Shown piece by piece: positions 1 to 10,459 of a DNA stretch of 64,000 nucleotides. This DNA is from Deroplatys truncata (taxonomy: Eukaryota > Arthropoda > Insecta > Mantodea > Mantidae). Both the position numbers and the translations under genes were made by a program. The notes beneath the pieces were generated by a model that was not told the DNA's origin, searched no databases, and saw only the letters and a program-made list of their open reading frames with translations. The stretch spans positions 59,548,421-59,612,420 of the forward strand of contig CM060978.1 in NCBI GenBank assembly GCA_030765065.1, in the 5' to 3' direction. How positions within the stretch are numbered: position 1 is the stretch's first letter; the number at the start of each line of letters is the position of its first letter.

Positions 1-456
1 ATTCTTACAAAAGCTTATTCCTGTATCTACGCCATGTTAATCGCTATGAACGTTTGGAGAAATATTTAATTACATATTTAGCTGTAGATAAAATGGAGAT
101 ATAGGGGACTGAAGCGATAGTCAGATATTTAAAACAGAATCATTACATCCTAGCTTTGAAATTGCTTACTCTTTTTATGGTATTGGCAGATCAATAGAAT
201 GGTGACATAGCATTTCAGAAAATGAATCATATGTTACAAAATTTCAACAATTTTAAGCATTCCGGAATGCTACAAAAATGGATTTTACATAAACTGTGTG
301 TTTTAACATTGTTAGTGTGTTAACGTTTTGTTCACAATAGATAAAAAAAACGAAGATGACTTCACAAAAAATTTAAGATATAGATTTTTGTTATAGATTA
401 AAGTGTTAAACATATAGTTTTCAAATTAAAATGATATAAGCAGTTTTCAAAATATA
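1..456 (-). repeat. Family H copy, degenerate, left part
   Basis: Diverged reverse-sense copy of the dominant repeat family, cut by the window start. It opens inside the region that reads TTACAAACGCTTATTCTCC in better copies and runs through the GCGATAGTCA and AAGATATACAT landmarks to the point that reads GAGAAAAT. The copy continues beyond the Tc1/mariner insertion at 2302. No coding capacity is visible. Confidence 0.7.
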
Positions 457-2299
457 CAGAGTGAATAACCTAAAACTAGCACAAAAAGGATTTCGGAAAT
501 GGAAAGTGCTACGTATGTGCAGATTTCACAGCATTCATTGGAGTCAGGGGCTCGTACATTTAGCCTATAAAAAGATTTTAATAATACTGAGAACGTGTAT
601 TTTTTTAGCAAACATACAATTTTAAAGTGGAACAATGACTAGTTGCATCAACAGAATAAAGGTAGGGTAAATTAGAATGTCAGTGGCGTTTGTTGCAAGA
701 TTCTAGTGCAAGTGATTAACGAGAAATCTTATTTTCAAACTTTTACGCACCGACACTTGTACAACCTGTGGTAGCACAAACTAAACAAACAAACAAAAAG
801 GGAATTACAATACTTCTGTGGATTCTTAAAAGTAAAGAGAACATGGCCCTTCAAAGGTTGTGTTCAAAATGACCACCAGCAGCTTCAATACACGCTTCCA
901 GTCTGCTATGGAAAGTCTACTGCACATGTTCTGGCATTTCAGCGGAAATTTCAGAGCAGGCAGCAGGAATGCGTCGTTTCATATCTGGTGTAGTTGGTAC
1001 ATCCTTGTAGACAGTGTCTTTCAGCCTTCCCCACAGAAAAAAGTCTAAAGGGGCCAGATCCGGTGAACGGGCCGGCCAAGGTACAGGTCCTCTTCGTCCA
1101 ATCCAACGATTTGGAAACAGTCTGTTAAGACAAGCTATAGTACTTCAGCACTATGGGCTAGGCAGCCATCATGTTGGTACTACAGATTCCTCCTACTCTA
1201 CAAATGAACGTCTTCTAGCATCTGTGGCAGATGGTCTCTCAGTAGGCTGCAATACTTGTGCGAGTTCATGGTTCCTTCTATGAACAAAGGGCCTATGAGC
1301 TAATGGTTCACTACCCCACACCACACTCCATGGACGTTGACGTTCCACCTGACGAAGCCAACGGGGATTGTCGACAGACCAATAGTGCATGCTTCTGAGG
1401 TTTACCTGGCCATGATTACTAAATGTTGTCTCATCACTAAACAAGATACATGATGAATCTGGAGTATCATGTCTTAATGCCCATGTACAAAAGTTAACAC
1501 GATTCTCAAAATCGTTTCCATGCAGCTCTTGAGAGAGCTGTGATAGGGATGGAACCTATGTCGATGAAGAATGCGCAATACACTTGCCTGACTTATGTCA
1601 TTTCTACGTGCGATTATTCGGGAAGTAATTTGCGGATCTACTGCAACGGCAGCCAAAATGTTTAGTTCTGCCTCTTCTCCAGTCACTTATTTGCTTCTGT
1701 TACGTTTTCTAGGTGTTACAGTACCACTTTCACGTTAATTGGTTGAAGAGGTTGATAAATAATTGCCGAGATGGTTGACGTCTATTGGGATACGTTTCCG
1801 CATGCACCGTACAGGAACGAACTGCATTCTTCCTACACTCTCCATACACCATGAGTATGTCGGCTTTTTCTGCATTAGTAAACCCCATCTTCCACTCACG
1901 ACTTACTGCTTGAACAGTCACAAACTAACTGACCAGAAAGTCACAATGCAATCAATGAACGGATACCACAATGCAAACAAACATAACAACATCGTACCTA
2001 GTATCTAAGCAGGTTGAATGGGACAAACAATTGTCGGGGTGGGAACTTTTCAAAATACGATTTCTTGTAAACCATTTGCACTAGAATCCTGCAACAAAGA
2101 CCATTGACATTCTAATTTACCGTACGTTTATTCTGTTGAAGTAACTAGGCATTGTTCCATTTAAAATATTGTACGCTTCTTCAAAAAATACACTTTCTCA
2201 GTATTATTAAAATCTGTTTATAGGCTAAACGTACGAGTCCCTGACTAAAAATCAATGCTGTGAAATATTTGCAGTGCAAGTTTTAGGTGATTCACCTTG
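457..2299 (-). mobile_element. Tc1/mariner-superfamily element with about 280-bp inverted repeats
   Basis: Terminal inverted repeats are visible by eye. The left end reads CAGAGTGAATAACCTAAAAC, and the right end is the complement of CAAGGTGAATCACCTAAAAC. Similarity continues inward for roughly 240-290 bp on each side (457-745 and 2060-2299). The element is bounded by TA dinucleotides at 455-456 and 2300-2301, the canonical Tc1/mariner target duplication. It carries a decayed transposase on the minus strand. It is inserted in a family H copy whose two halves resume directly on either side. Confidence 0.85.
851..1888 (-). pseudogene. DDE transposase pseudogene, insect DUF4817/Tc1-like
   Basis: Remnant of the transposase that would cut and paste the surrounding element. 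From the start MGFTNAEKAD a helix-turn-helix segment (ADILMVYGEC, NRRQPSRQLFIN) covers about the first 45 residues. A second HTH-like block (ITSRIIARRNDISQASVLRI) lies near 1560-1660. The catalytic core begins with FSDETTFSNHG near 1420, which carries the first catalytic Asp. The C-terminal region (WIGR-like, then GGHFEHNL-like) ends at 851. Stops and several frameshifts break it into at least four pieces, so no active protein is expected. The upstream Met at 1921 is an alternative start, but homology begins at MGFTN. The family call rests on recalled insect transposase motifs. Confidence 0.8.
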
Positions 2300-2301
2300 T
2301 A

Positions 2302-2465
2302 CAAAATAACGAAAAATGTTCCATGTAACGGGAGCTTAGTTGCGAGGTTTTTCTTCAAAAAAGCGTTTTCTTGGTGATTAGGACTTTGAAATATGTAGTT
2401 TGTGAAAATTCCTATATCAAATATTTTATTGGAATATGACGGTTCTACCTACCATATTTAAATTG
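2302..2465 (-). repeat. Family H copy, right part after Tc1 insertion
   Basis: Continuation of the 1-456 copy: AACGAAAAATGTTCCATGTAA follows directly where the left half stopped at GTTTTCAAAATA. The section with the microsatellite is deleted, and the copy resumes at a degenerate GATTAGGACTTTG before fading near 2465. Confidence 0.65.
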
Positions 2466-3000
2466 TCAAAAAAAATGTAATTTGAAATGGCTTGGGGTGA
2501 AAACTAATATCAGTTAACCCTGTTTGTTGAGCTTCTCTCTCGAAGTCCAAACTGACATGATGTTTTTAAATTAGATTAAAATTAAACAAACTAGCTTACT
2601 GCCGACGTTGCAGGCGTAGCTTTTTAAACTCGAATGTAAATTGATTAAATTAATTTACTTCCCCTATCCTTTATGCAATTACTGCACAATATCTAGAGGA
2701 TTTGTTATGGTGAACCTTTCCCTTTATCCTTTGTAGTTGTAATTCTGTACTATGTGATTATATTTAGTCCTGTCTATTACCGAAAAATGGTTGTGAAACA
2801 TCGACAGAACATACGACTGATTTAACCTCCTCCCTCAACAGTTCAAGTTCCGATAAGTTCCACCCTTGACTGTGCTCCAGTAAGGGAGGGGTTCTGACAC
2901 CTTCAGCTGCCGTAGCGTGGGCACTGCATACTCCTAGCACTCACGTTACTAGAAGTACGTCGGGTCGATCGTCTGAGCCCCTCTGTATGAGAGCGTATTG
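2466..3000. other. No feature recognised
   Basis: AT-rich at first, then a more balanced stretch from 2820. I see no open frame, repeat match or RNA-like structure here. Confidence 0.5.
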
Positions 3001-3002
3001 GG

Positions 3003-3310
3003 TTGGCCTCGGCAGTGGTTCCCGATATCCAACGTTTTAAAATTAATGGATACGAAATTGAAACTATATTGTATTCTGACGATCTGAAAATAACTGCAGA
3101 ATCGGAATATGGCTTACAAATGAATGTAAAAATATTAAATAAATTATTGACGAGTTACAATCCGAAAGTAATAAAACAATATTTTCACGTTTGAAGGTAA
3201 AGAGCATATTATAAGCAAGATTGTAATAAATGGCGAAATCGTCGAACAAGTTCCAATATTTAGTTACCTGGAGGTGATTTAACCGCCGTATTACATGAAA
3301 AATATGTAAA
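3003..3310 (+). pseudogene. Non-LTR retrotransposon RT fragment (5' piece)
   Basis: Fragment of the reverse transcriptase palm. A frame from about 3003 reads GYEIETILYSDDLKITAES, where YSDD is a variant of the RT YxDD/FADD catalytic box. It is followed by conserved thumb-side sequence INGEIVEQVPIFSYLE in another frame near 3225-3275. That second block corresponds to the 'FNYLGC' motif of insect LINEs. No endonuclease or upstream RT motifs precede it, so the copy is 5'-truncated. The frame shifts at least once. The same protein resumes at about 3607 after a GC-rich insert. Confidence 0.75.
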
Positions 3311-3606
3311 AGGTAAAGGAGGGATCCACGAAACGTGGACCAGCCGTCCCCTTGTGCTTCTACCAGAGACCTCCCCCCAGAGGGAGGGTTGAAGGGAGAG
3401 ATCCGACATGTGCAAGCATAGACGTAGACCCTAATGTATCCAGATTGAACGCATCCGACGCCGCCCACCTCTGCCCACAAGCAACAAACCTGGGGACGCC
3501 AGGGAAGAACCCTACAGTGCGCAAGCCACCGTCCAGCCGCAACTCACCAAACAACGTCGCCTGGTGAACACCGTTGAACTCGGGACTACCGAATGCGGGC
3601 CATATG
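3311..3606. repeat. GC-rich insert splitting a LINE
   Basis: About 295 bp of markedly higher GC content, beginning near GGAGGGATCCACGAAACG and ending near GAATGCGGGCC. It lies between two parts of one LINE coding sequence. No tRNA-like boxes or A-tail are obvious, so it is not clearly a SINE. Overlapping frames on both strands here look like by-products of composition. It is unclassified. Confidence 0.5.
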
Positions 3607-3850
3607 ACGAGATGAAAGAGATGTAGACAATAAACTCCATAAGGTTAATCTCATGTGTGGCACAATAAGGAGAGTATAATCGTTATTTCAAACTGAAGCT
3701 GTTTGTTTGCTGTCGTTTATTTATCCTCTATCTTGACAGACAAGAAAGGAGACGCAGATAACGTTTTATAAAGCAATGACAGTTCCTGTACTTATATATT
3801 TTAGTGAAACGTGGGCCAAAAAACAAAAAGAAAAATTAAAATGAAATTTT
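3607..3850 (+). pseudogene. Non-LTR retrotransposon RT fragment (3' piece)
   Basis: Read across frames this continues the 3003-3310 fragment: a DNKLHKVNLMCGTIRR-like block near 3625-3670, then TRKETQITFYKAMTVPVL and SETWAKKQKEKLK near 3745-3840. This order (KxxGTIRR, TRKETxxKFYK, VPxLLYGSE) is typical of the post-palm region of insect LINE ORF2. About 60 bp separates GTIRR from TRKET where related copies have about 15, so there is a second small insertion. Multiple stops. Confidence 0.7.
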
Positions 3851-3866
3851 TAAGATCCGTTGCCTG

Positions 3867-4557
3867 ATACTGTAGCCGTCCTTGGAGTGTCCGCTACTGT
3901 TACATTCAACTTGGCGGGATCACCATCACCGTGACAAAAAACACATCCAACATGGTGGTGTCACTCATTCACCGTGACAAAGAACACATCCAACATGGGA
4001 TGCTTAACTATCCAACATGACAGTTGACTGAAGAAGTTCATTTGGCAGGTGCACTCCCTTCGTCACTGCCGGTGGTATAAAACCGCCTAGCCTATTCCAC
4101 TCCCTCCGGGCAACCGTCACACAGCTCACATCCCTCGACACTTCTGAAACCATCGAATCAATTCATCGGAAACATCGTAGGATTAAAGCCAACCAAATGC
4201 CACATCACACCATCATCGCCGGCATGACAACACAGACTGAACCATCGACCACATCACCGCTGCCTTCGCCGATCCGGTGCCTCACTCTCCACCGACGCAG
4301 CCTCAACAGCCAACCCTATCGCAAGACGTCTCGCCGCAGCTTCTGGAGTTCCATGCCCTCACCCGCCAACGTGCAAGCGAAAGTTCAGGCCTCACTTCCA
4401 CGACTTGGCGGGCCTAAGAGCCACCTTGGGGTCGGTGTCCTTAACATTGTGGCCTCTTTACCCCAGAAAAGCAGCACTTACATGGGCGCGTGTTATCGAG
4501 AGTGCTCATACAGAACCTCGCTCACGTTACCGAACTTTCCTTCATATCTCTCACCCA

Positions 4558-4605
<48 letters not shown>
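3867..4605 (+). mobile_element. GC-rich retroelement-like unit ending in (TAA)n
   Basis: A GC-richer block ends in a long (TAA)n tract at 4562-4605. A (TAA)n 3' tail is typical of I-clade non-LTR elements and of SINEs moved by them. Near the start a block containing CACCGTGACAAARAACACAT is repeated twice (about 3924-3957 and 3965-3998). A GGTATAAAACC promoter-like motif lies near 4073. A proline/serine-rich 124-codon frame (4197-4571) has no recognisable domain and may not be a real gene. The 5' limit is approximate. Confidence 0.5.
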
Positions 4606-4611
<6 letters not shown>

Positions 4612-5235
4612 TCTGATGTGTTACACTCACATACATTCTCTACTCTTGTACAAACTATTTTTACAAACGCTTATTCTCCATATGCCTCATGTTAATCGAG
4701 ATATCGAGATGTTAATCTTATTGCTAATTTTCTTGTAGGTACAAGGGGAATATGGTAGGCTTTAAGCGATAGTCAAATATTTCAAGAGCTGGTTGCTATG
4801 TGGCGCATTCCATTCTCTTTGCATGTCCAGGACATAAAAAAACTAATAACGAATTCCCATTTGAAAAAAGTATAAGTACAAATAACAAGGAATATCTCCG
4901 AAATAGTTCACTGGACAAAAAAAATCTGATGTGTTACACTCACATGACTTTCTCTACTCTTATACAAACTGTTTTTACAAACGCTTATTCTCCATCTACT
5001 TCTTGTTAATCGAGATAAACATTTGCAGACTCTATCTTATTGCTAATTTTCTTGTAGGTACAAGGCGAATATGGTAGGCTTTAAGCGATAGTCAAATATT
5101 TTAAGAGCTGGTTGCTATGTGGCGCATTCCATTCTCTTTGCATGTCCAGGACATAAAAAAACTAATAACGAATTCCCATTTGAAAAAAGTATAAGCACAA
5201 ATAACAAGGAATATCTCCGAAATAGTTCACTAGAC
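4606..5235 (-). repeat. Two tandem family H 3'-end units (313 and 319 bp)
   Basis: Two head-to-tail copies of the outer third of family H, each starting A-run + TCTGATGTGTTACACTCACA (4612 and 4925) and each breaking off at GTTCACTRGAC. A third start at 5244 begins a complete copy. The units are nearly identical, so they encode the same spurious 69-residue frame twice (4800-5009 and 5119-5328). Such 3'-end tandems are known for Helitron/Helentron derivatives. Confidence 0.85.
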
Positions 5236-5995
5236 AAAAAAAATCTGATGTGTTACACTCACATGACTTTCTCTACTCTTATACAAACTGTTTTTACAAA
5301 CGCTTATTCTCCATCTACTTCTTGTTAATCGAGATAAACATTTGCAGACTCTATCTTATTGCTAATTTTCTTGTAGATGTAAGAGGAATATATATTTACA
5401 AGGGCAATATAGAAATACAGTAGCCTTTAAGCACATACATATCTCTTATTAGCTGGTTGCTAGGTGCAGCACCATTCCCTTTCCCACAGATTAATACTCT
5501 TTGCATATCCAAGACAAAAAAATGAATAACGAATTGCCATTTCAGAAAATAAGTATTGAAAAATTTAAGGGAATAGCAAGTAATATCTCGAAAACGGTTC
5601 ACTCAACAGAAAAAATGTGTATGACATAAATTGTGTATTTTAACACCATCTACATTTTTTGTGCAGTAAAACTTTGTCTATCTCTTATGGTTTACCAGTT
5701 ATGCAAAAGTCGTTCACAATAAAGAATACTTTTGGAGACATTCCCAGGAAATTCAAGATATACATTTTATTTGTCATAAAAATATGTTAAACATATGATA
5801 TTTTAATCAAAATTATTAGCCATTTTTGAGAAAATTAAACTTTTCGAAAAATCTTCCATGTAAAGGGTGATCTGGGGTGAGGGATTTTCTTGAATACCTT
5901 CCTGTCGCATCTCTGGAAGATACTGAACCTAAATAGCAAGTTTGGTGTTTATCTGACTGTTCGTTTCTGAGTTATGCAGTTCACAGACAGACAGA

Positions 5996-6036
<41 letters not shown>

Positions 6037-6170
6037 ATACACGGATGTTTCCAAAAATGCTTTTTTGGATTCAGGGGGTCTCAAAACATGTATTTCCGGT
6101 GAAATCTCGGTATCGAATTTTTGGGTGGAATACAATACTTCCCCTACATACTATACGTAGTGGAGAAAGT
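5236..6170 (-). repeat. Family H, near-complete copy
   Basis: Reverse-sense copy from A-run + TCTGATG to GTAGTGGAGAAAGT. It holds the internal landmarks in the usual order: GGTTTACCAGTTATGCAAAAG, TTCCATGTAAAGGGT, TTTCTGAGTTATGC, a long (CA)n at about 5998-6030, and TTTTTGGGTGGAATAC. Short frames reading CCSQTH... come from the microsatellite region and are not genes. Confidence 0.9.
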
Positions 6171-6675
6171 AATAATGTATATGATATAAATTGTGTATTT
6201 TAACGATAATAAATATTTTGTGTAGTAAAACTTTGTCTTGTCTATCTCTTACGGTTTCCAGTGTTGCTAAAACCTTTCAGAATGAAGAGTACTTTTGGGG
6301 ATATTCCCAGAAAATTAAAGATATACATTTGGTTTGCCATAAAACATATTAAATATACGATATTTTAAAAAAATCGTTCGAGCCGTTTTCGAGAAAATCA
6401 AATGTTCCATGTAAAGGGTAGTCTGAGGTGGGGGATTTCCTTGAAAATCTTTGCCACATCTTTGAAATATACTGTACCTAAATAGAAAGTATGGTATTTA
6501 TCCGACTTTTCGTTTTTGAGTTATGCAGACACACAAACACACACAAGGAACTTTTTTAAATATGTTTTTTTCGGATTCAGGGGGCCTCAAAACATGTATT
6601 TCCAGTGAAATCTCGATAACTAATTTTTGGGTGGAATGCAATACTTCCCCTACATACCATAAGTAGTAGAGAAAA
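6171..6675 (-). repeat. Family H, second partial copy in tandem
   Basis: Starts abruptly in the middle of the family sequence (ATGTATATGATATAAATTGTG) right after the end of the preceding copy, and runs to AGTAGTAGAGAAAATAAAA. It is more diverged than its neighbour, so this is either an older copy or a recombination product. Confidence 0.8.
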
Positions 6676-6779
6676 TAAAAAAGAGAAATAAAAGAATCCA
6701 ATCACAGCCAAGTAAAAACACTCTTTGTTGGATGGCAAATACAGCCAGGAAGTAAGGGACGAATTTTAAATTCATAAAA

Positions 6780-6980
6780 GGGATTAACCAAAAAACAGGA
6801 AACCTGGAGACACTATGTTCAAAGGATGAATGAAGAAAGATCAACAAAAATATTAACAGAATGTAAACCATTAGAGAAATGGAATATAGGACCAAGGCGT
6901 AGATGGGAGACGAGTTTGATTAATGAGGAGAGAACGGATCCAAATATTGAAGATGATGGTGATCTCTTAGTATAGATAAC
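6780..6980 (+). pseudogene. LINE ORF2 C-terminal remnant
   Basis: A short plus-strand frame reads YVQRMNEERSTKIL and GPRRRWETSL. This matches the pattern of the insect LINE ORF2 tail (RM-x-RxPKKxL, then GRPRKRWxDQ). It ends in a stop near 6975. The conserved HVxRM and RxRRRWE positions make the call. No RT domain is attached. Confidence 0.6.
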
Positions 6981-7560
6981 CCATGGAATGTAATTAAATA
7001 GAGACGGGGAGAAAAAATCGTGTGCTTGTTACACGTCCAATTCTGTAGAGAGTTGAAAACCGCTGATCTGGAGAGCGAAGCGACTGCAGGAGTCTCTCAT
7101 ATGGCGAAAAGCCAAATTTTGCAAAATACGAGCTAAGATCTGGCAGGAAATTTTATTCTTTGTAAGTTAGACAGTAGCACGGGAGGGATGAAAAACAAAA
7201 CGACAAGATGCCAATGCAGCTGCCCTGGGATGAATGCCATGAAACAGGAGTCAGGCAACGAACGGTTCTTTTTCACGGCAACTGTGCTCCCTTTTCATAG
7301 ACCGCCTCCTTGTGGTCGTTGAATGAACCGGATATGCTTTACTCGCCTTTTGATTTCCAAGTTAAAATACATGCGCTCTTCTGAAGCTCTGTTTTTGTGA
7401 TCGACCAGACCTTGTGGTCTGTTGCGGCTTTCACTGCAGAATGTCTTGTAAATAATATACACGTCTATTTAAGGAGAACGCGCGTACGTTAGCCAAAACA
7501 GCACAAAAGAATATTGTTGGCAAATACGTGCATCTGGGGAAACGGAGATATATTTAAATA
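6981..7560. other. No feature recognised
   Basis: Mixed-composition DNA without a convincing frame. A palindromic CCAGACCTTGTGGTCTG lies near 7408 (stem CAGACC/GGTCTG). It matches none of the repeat families in this window. Confidence 0.5.
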
Positions 7561-7565
7561 CATTT

Positions 7566-8383
7566 TAACTACTTCTACTAAGTATAGTAAGTAGGGCAAG
7601 TATTGTACTCCACCCAAAAATTCCGTACTGAGATTTCACCGGAAATACATGTTTTGAGACCCTTAATCCAAAAAAAGCATTTTCGGAAACATGTCTGTGT
7701 GTGTGTGTCTGTGAACAGCATAACCCAGAAACGAACAGTCGGATAAACACCAAACTTGGTACTTAGGTTCAGTATGTTCCAGAGATGCGACACGAAGGCT
7801 TTCAAGAAAATCCCCCCACACCAGATTACCTTTTACATGGAAAATTTTTCGAAAATTTTAATTTTCTCAAAAATAACTATAACGATTTTGATTAAAATAT
7901 CATATGTTTAAGATATTTTCATGACAAATAAAATGTTTATCTTGAATTTTCTGGGAATGTCTCTAAATGTATTCTTCATTGTGAACGACTTTTGCATAAC
8001 TGGTAAACCATAAGAGATAGACAAAATTTTACTACACAAAAAATGTACATTTTTTTTTTGTTGAGTGAATCATTTTGAGGTATTGCTTGTTATTACCTTA
8101 AAGTTTGCAATACTTAAACTTTTTCTCAAATGGGAATTCGTTATTCATTTTTTTTTGTCTTGGTAATGCAAAGAGAATGGAATACTCCACATAGCAACCA
8201 GCTCTTAAAATATTTGACTGTCGCTTAAAGCCTAGCAATTGCCCTTGCATCTACAACAAAACTAGCAATAAGATTAACATCTTGATATCTCGATTAACAT
8301 GAAGCGTATGGAGAATAAGCATTTGTAAAAATAGTTTGTACAAGAGTAGAGAAAGTCATGTGAGTGTAACACATCAAATTTTT
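7566..8383 (+). repeat. Family H, forward copy
   Basis: Runs from CTACTTCTACTAAGTATAGTAAG to ATGTGAGTGTAACACATCAAATTTTTT. It contains the GTGTGTGTGTCTGTG microsatellite and AACCATAAGAGATAGACAAAA, and the 3' subterminal AGTAGAGAAAGT is present. Confidence 0.9.
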
Positions 8384-8870
8384 TCAGAGGTTTATTTGGG
8401 TTAAAATGTAGTAGACAGAAAAATAAGCTTTACTAAGAATAGTAAGTATACCCACTAATAAAGATAGAGTGTACAGAAAATCATTTGAATGTATTACAAA
8501 ATATTTTAAGGTGCTATCGCTATTCAGATGTTTCTCGCGGGTTATGGAAAGAGTTTGGAATATATAGCGACCTGGTTTTAAACATGTGACCATTTCTGTT
8601 CCCTCTTGTGCCTATATGGAAATGTGTAGTGAAAACTATTAGACGAACTTTATCGGAATTAACTTGAAGCTTTTGTACGAATAGTTTATGGATGGAAATG
8701 ACATTGGTAGAGAAATTAATATGAATGTAACACTATTTTTGTTTAAATATCTTCTGTATATTAACATTATAGAAGCTGCATCTACTCCATGTTAATCAAC
8801 ATAAGCCTTAGCAGAAATTGTTTAATTATACGTTTCGATATATATACATAAGAACATAAAACAAAAATAA
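8384..8870 (+). repeat. Old family H 3'-end fragments in tandem
   Basis: Two diverged forward 3' ends follow the intact copy, the first with AGTAAGTATACCCACTAATAAA, the second ending TGGTAGAGAAATTAATATGAATGTAACAC. A reverse fragment (CTACTCCATGTTAATCAACATA) comes after them. They belong to an older subfamily that carries CCCACTAATAAA near the 3' end. Confidence 0.6.
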
Positions 8871-9006
8871 CTGGAAAGTATATTTCAGATGTATACAGGC
8901 GCATGTGGGGCATTTTGGTAATTAAATGGTGGACCAACTAGCGAATGAGTCAGCAAATGATGATGATCTAGAAGTATGCTAAAAAAAATCCAGAATGTGA
9001 AATATA

Positions 9007-9580
9007 CAGAGAGAGCCAAAAATCTACGAACCGGCTGCACTGTGTCTTTCCTGTCTGCGTCCTCAGCGCTCGTTGCCATCTGCCGCTATCAAAGAAAGGC
9101 GCGGATGAAACCATACAACATTTTTAAAACTATTTTAAAGGCTTTACTTACAAACTTTATAAAATGGAATGCTGAAACTGGCCACCGTCTTCGTCCATAA
9201 ATTTTTGACACCTCTTTAGGAAACTATCCATCACTCGCCGTAGTTCACGTTGAGAAATGCTGGCACTTTCCTGGCGGATATTTTGTTTTAATACTTCCGG
9301 GTGTGTGGGTTTGTCTTGTACACTTTGTTTTAAGTTACCCCAGAGATTGAAATCGCAAGGGATTAAGTTGGGGGACCGAGGGGGGGGGGAGCACAAATCT
9401 CTACTAATAATTCTGTCCTCAAACACACTTTCATAAAGTTGTTAAGTAAAGCCTTTAAAAGTTAGTTTTAAAAATGTTTCATCCGCGCCTTTCTATAAAT
9501 AGTGGCAGACGGCAACGTGCACCGAGGAAGCGGACAGGAAAAACACAGCGCAGCGGTTCGTAGTCATTTGGCTCTCCCTG
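9007..9580 (-). mobile_element. Internally deleted Tc1-like element with about 160-bp inverted repeats
   Basis: Terminal repeats CAGAGAGAGCCAAA (left) and the complement of CAGGGAGAGCCAAA (right) extend inward for about 160 bp. They share a CpG-bearing segment containing GAAAGGCGCGGATGAAAC and AAGGCTTTACTTA. TA dinucleotides at 9005-9006 and 9581-9582 fit the usual target duplication. Only the transposase C-terminus remains inside, so the copy is non-autonomous. Confidence 0.85.
9157..9426 (-). pseudogene. Tc1-like DDE transposase, C-terminal fragment
   Basis: The frame reads FEDRIISRDLC, then PRSPNLIPCDFNLWGNLKQS, and ends in RRVMDSFLKRCQKFMD and GGQFQHSIL. This is the closing part of a DDE_3-type transposase core: the SPDLxPxDFxLWGxLK signature followed by the RxCQxCxxxxGGxFxHLL tail. 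The catalytic Asp of SPD is Asn here (SPN). The N-terminal HTH domains and the first two catalytic residues are absent. It lies inside the inverted repeats of 9007-9580. Confidence 0.8.
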
Positions 9581-9582
9581 TA

Positions 9583-10440
9583 TAATCAAATGCAGAACTT
9601 AGACTACGGGAAATGGCAAAAGGTATGACATTTAACATCAAATGGCAAACTAATAAAGTCCCATTTCCCCACCATACGTAACAAAACAGAAACAAAACTA
9701 ACATTAACGCCTATTAACTGGTCATGGAAGAATAAGTATATATTCCCATAGATTTACAATAACTGGTTACTCTTTGTATAAGTACAATCAGAACGAGAAG
9801 ACTATAGAACACACAATGACTTTAATTCGTTCAGCAATAAAATACCTAATACATTTAGAGAGAAAAGTAACAAAAGTACTAGCTGGCCACGATATGAGTG
9901 CGCTTGAGGAGAGCGCTAATGTTTTTGCTGACAATGCCTAGCGTCATTAAGGCTAGGGATCGGAGGGGAGTGTGAGAAGCAAGGCAATAGGAGCATGTAC
10001 AGTTGCACAACGAAAACAGTAATACGTTTTGCAAGTCCTCAGCTCGCTAGTAAATGAAACTCAGACCTGTGGATGTTTTCTTTACCTGACTGTCTTTCCG
10101 ATGTCCCGGCCACTTGTTCCGCAATTGTTTAATCAATCCTCCTACCGCACGCACTCTTATCGTGGCCGACTAATAAATGGGATGTGGCCACCTCAATTAA
10201 TAGCTTTAATTGAGGTATATAAAAACAGTTTATCAGATTTGTTAACAAGATTATTTTTGAAAACTTAAGAACTATGTAAACTTACATTAGTAGATACGAG
10301 TTACAGTTATATTGGAAGTAAAGTACATTATGTTTTGTAAAATACTCATGTAAAGAAGCTAACCCTAGCATGTAGTATTACCAAAATGTAATTAAACATG
10401 CTATAATAAATACATACATGTTTTGACAAACCATTCAACA
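9583..10440. other. No gene recognised; contains a hairpin
   Basis: No feature is recognised apart from the 27-bp palindrome listed separately. A 79-codon frame near 10029 has no recognisable content. Confidence 0.5.
10190..10216. other. Perfect 11-bp-stem hairpin
   Basis: CCTCAATTAA, loop TAGCT, then TTAATTGAGG, with an extra A-T closing pair. No T-tract or element boundary explains it. Confidence 0.6.
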
Positions 10441-10459
10441 TAGTGTTAGAATGAAGTCA

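Noticed and set aside
3064-3480. 138-codon minus-strand frame
   Set aside because: Antisense to a clear LINE RT fragment and running into a GC-rich insert; no protein motif.
4606-5244. Regularly spaced tandem repeats resembling a CRISPR array
   Set aside because: Units are over 300 bp with no short-repeat/spacer alternation, and the sequence is eukaryotic transposon DNA.
4800-5328. Two identical 69-residue frames, suggesting a duplicated gene
   Set aside because: They come from tandem family H ends; the frame is not conserved in other copies.
5998-6030. (CA)n tract as a regulatory element
   Set aside because: It is the internal microsatellite of family H, present in most copies.
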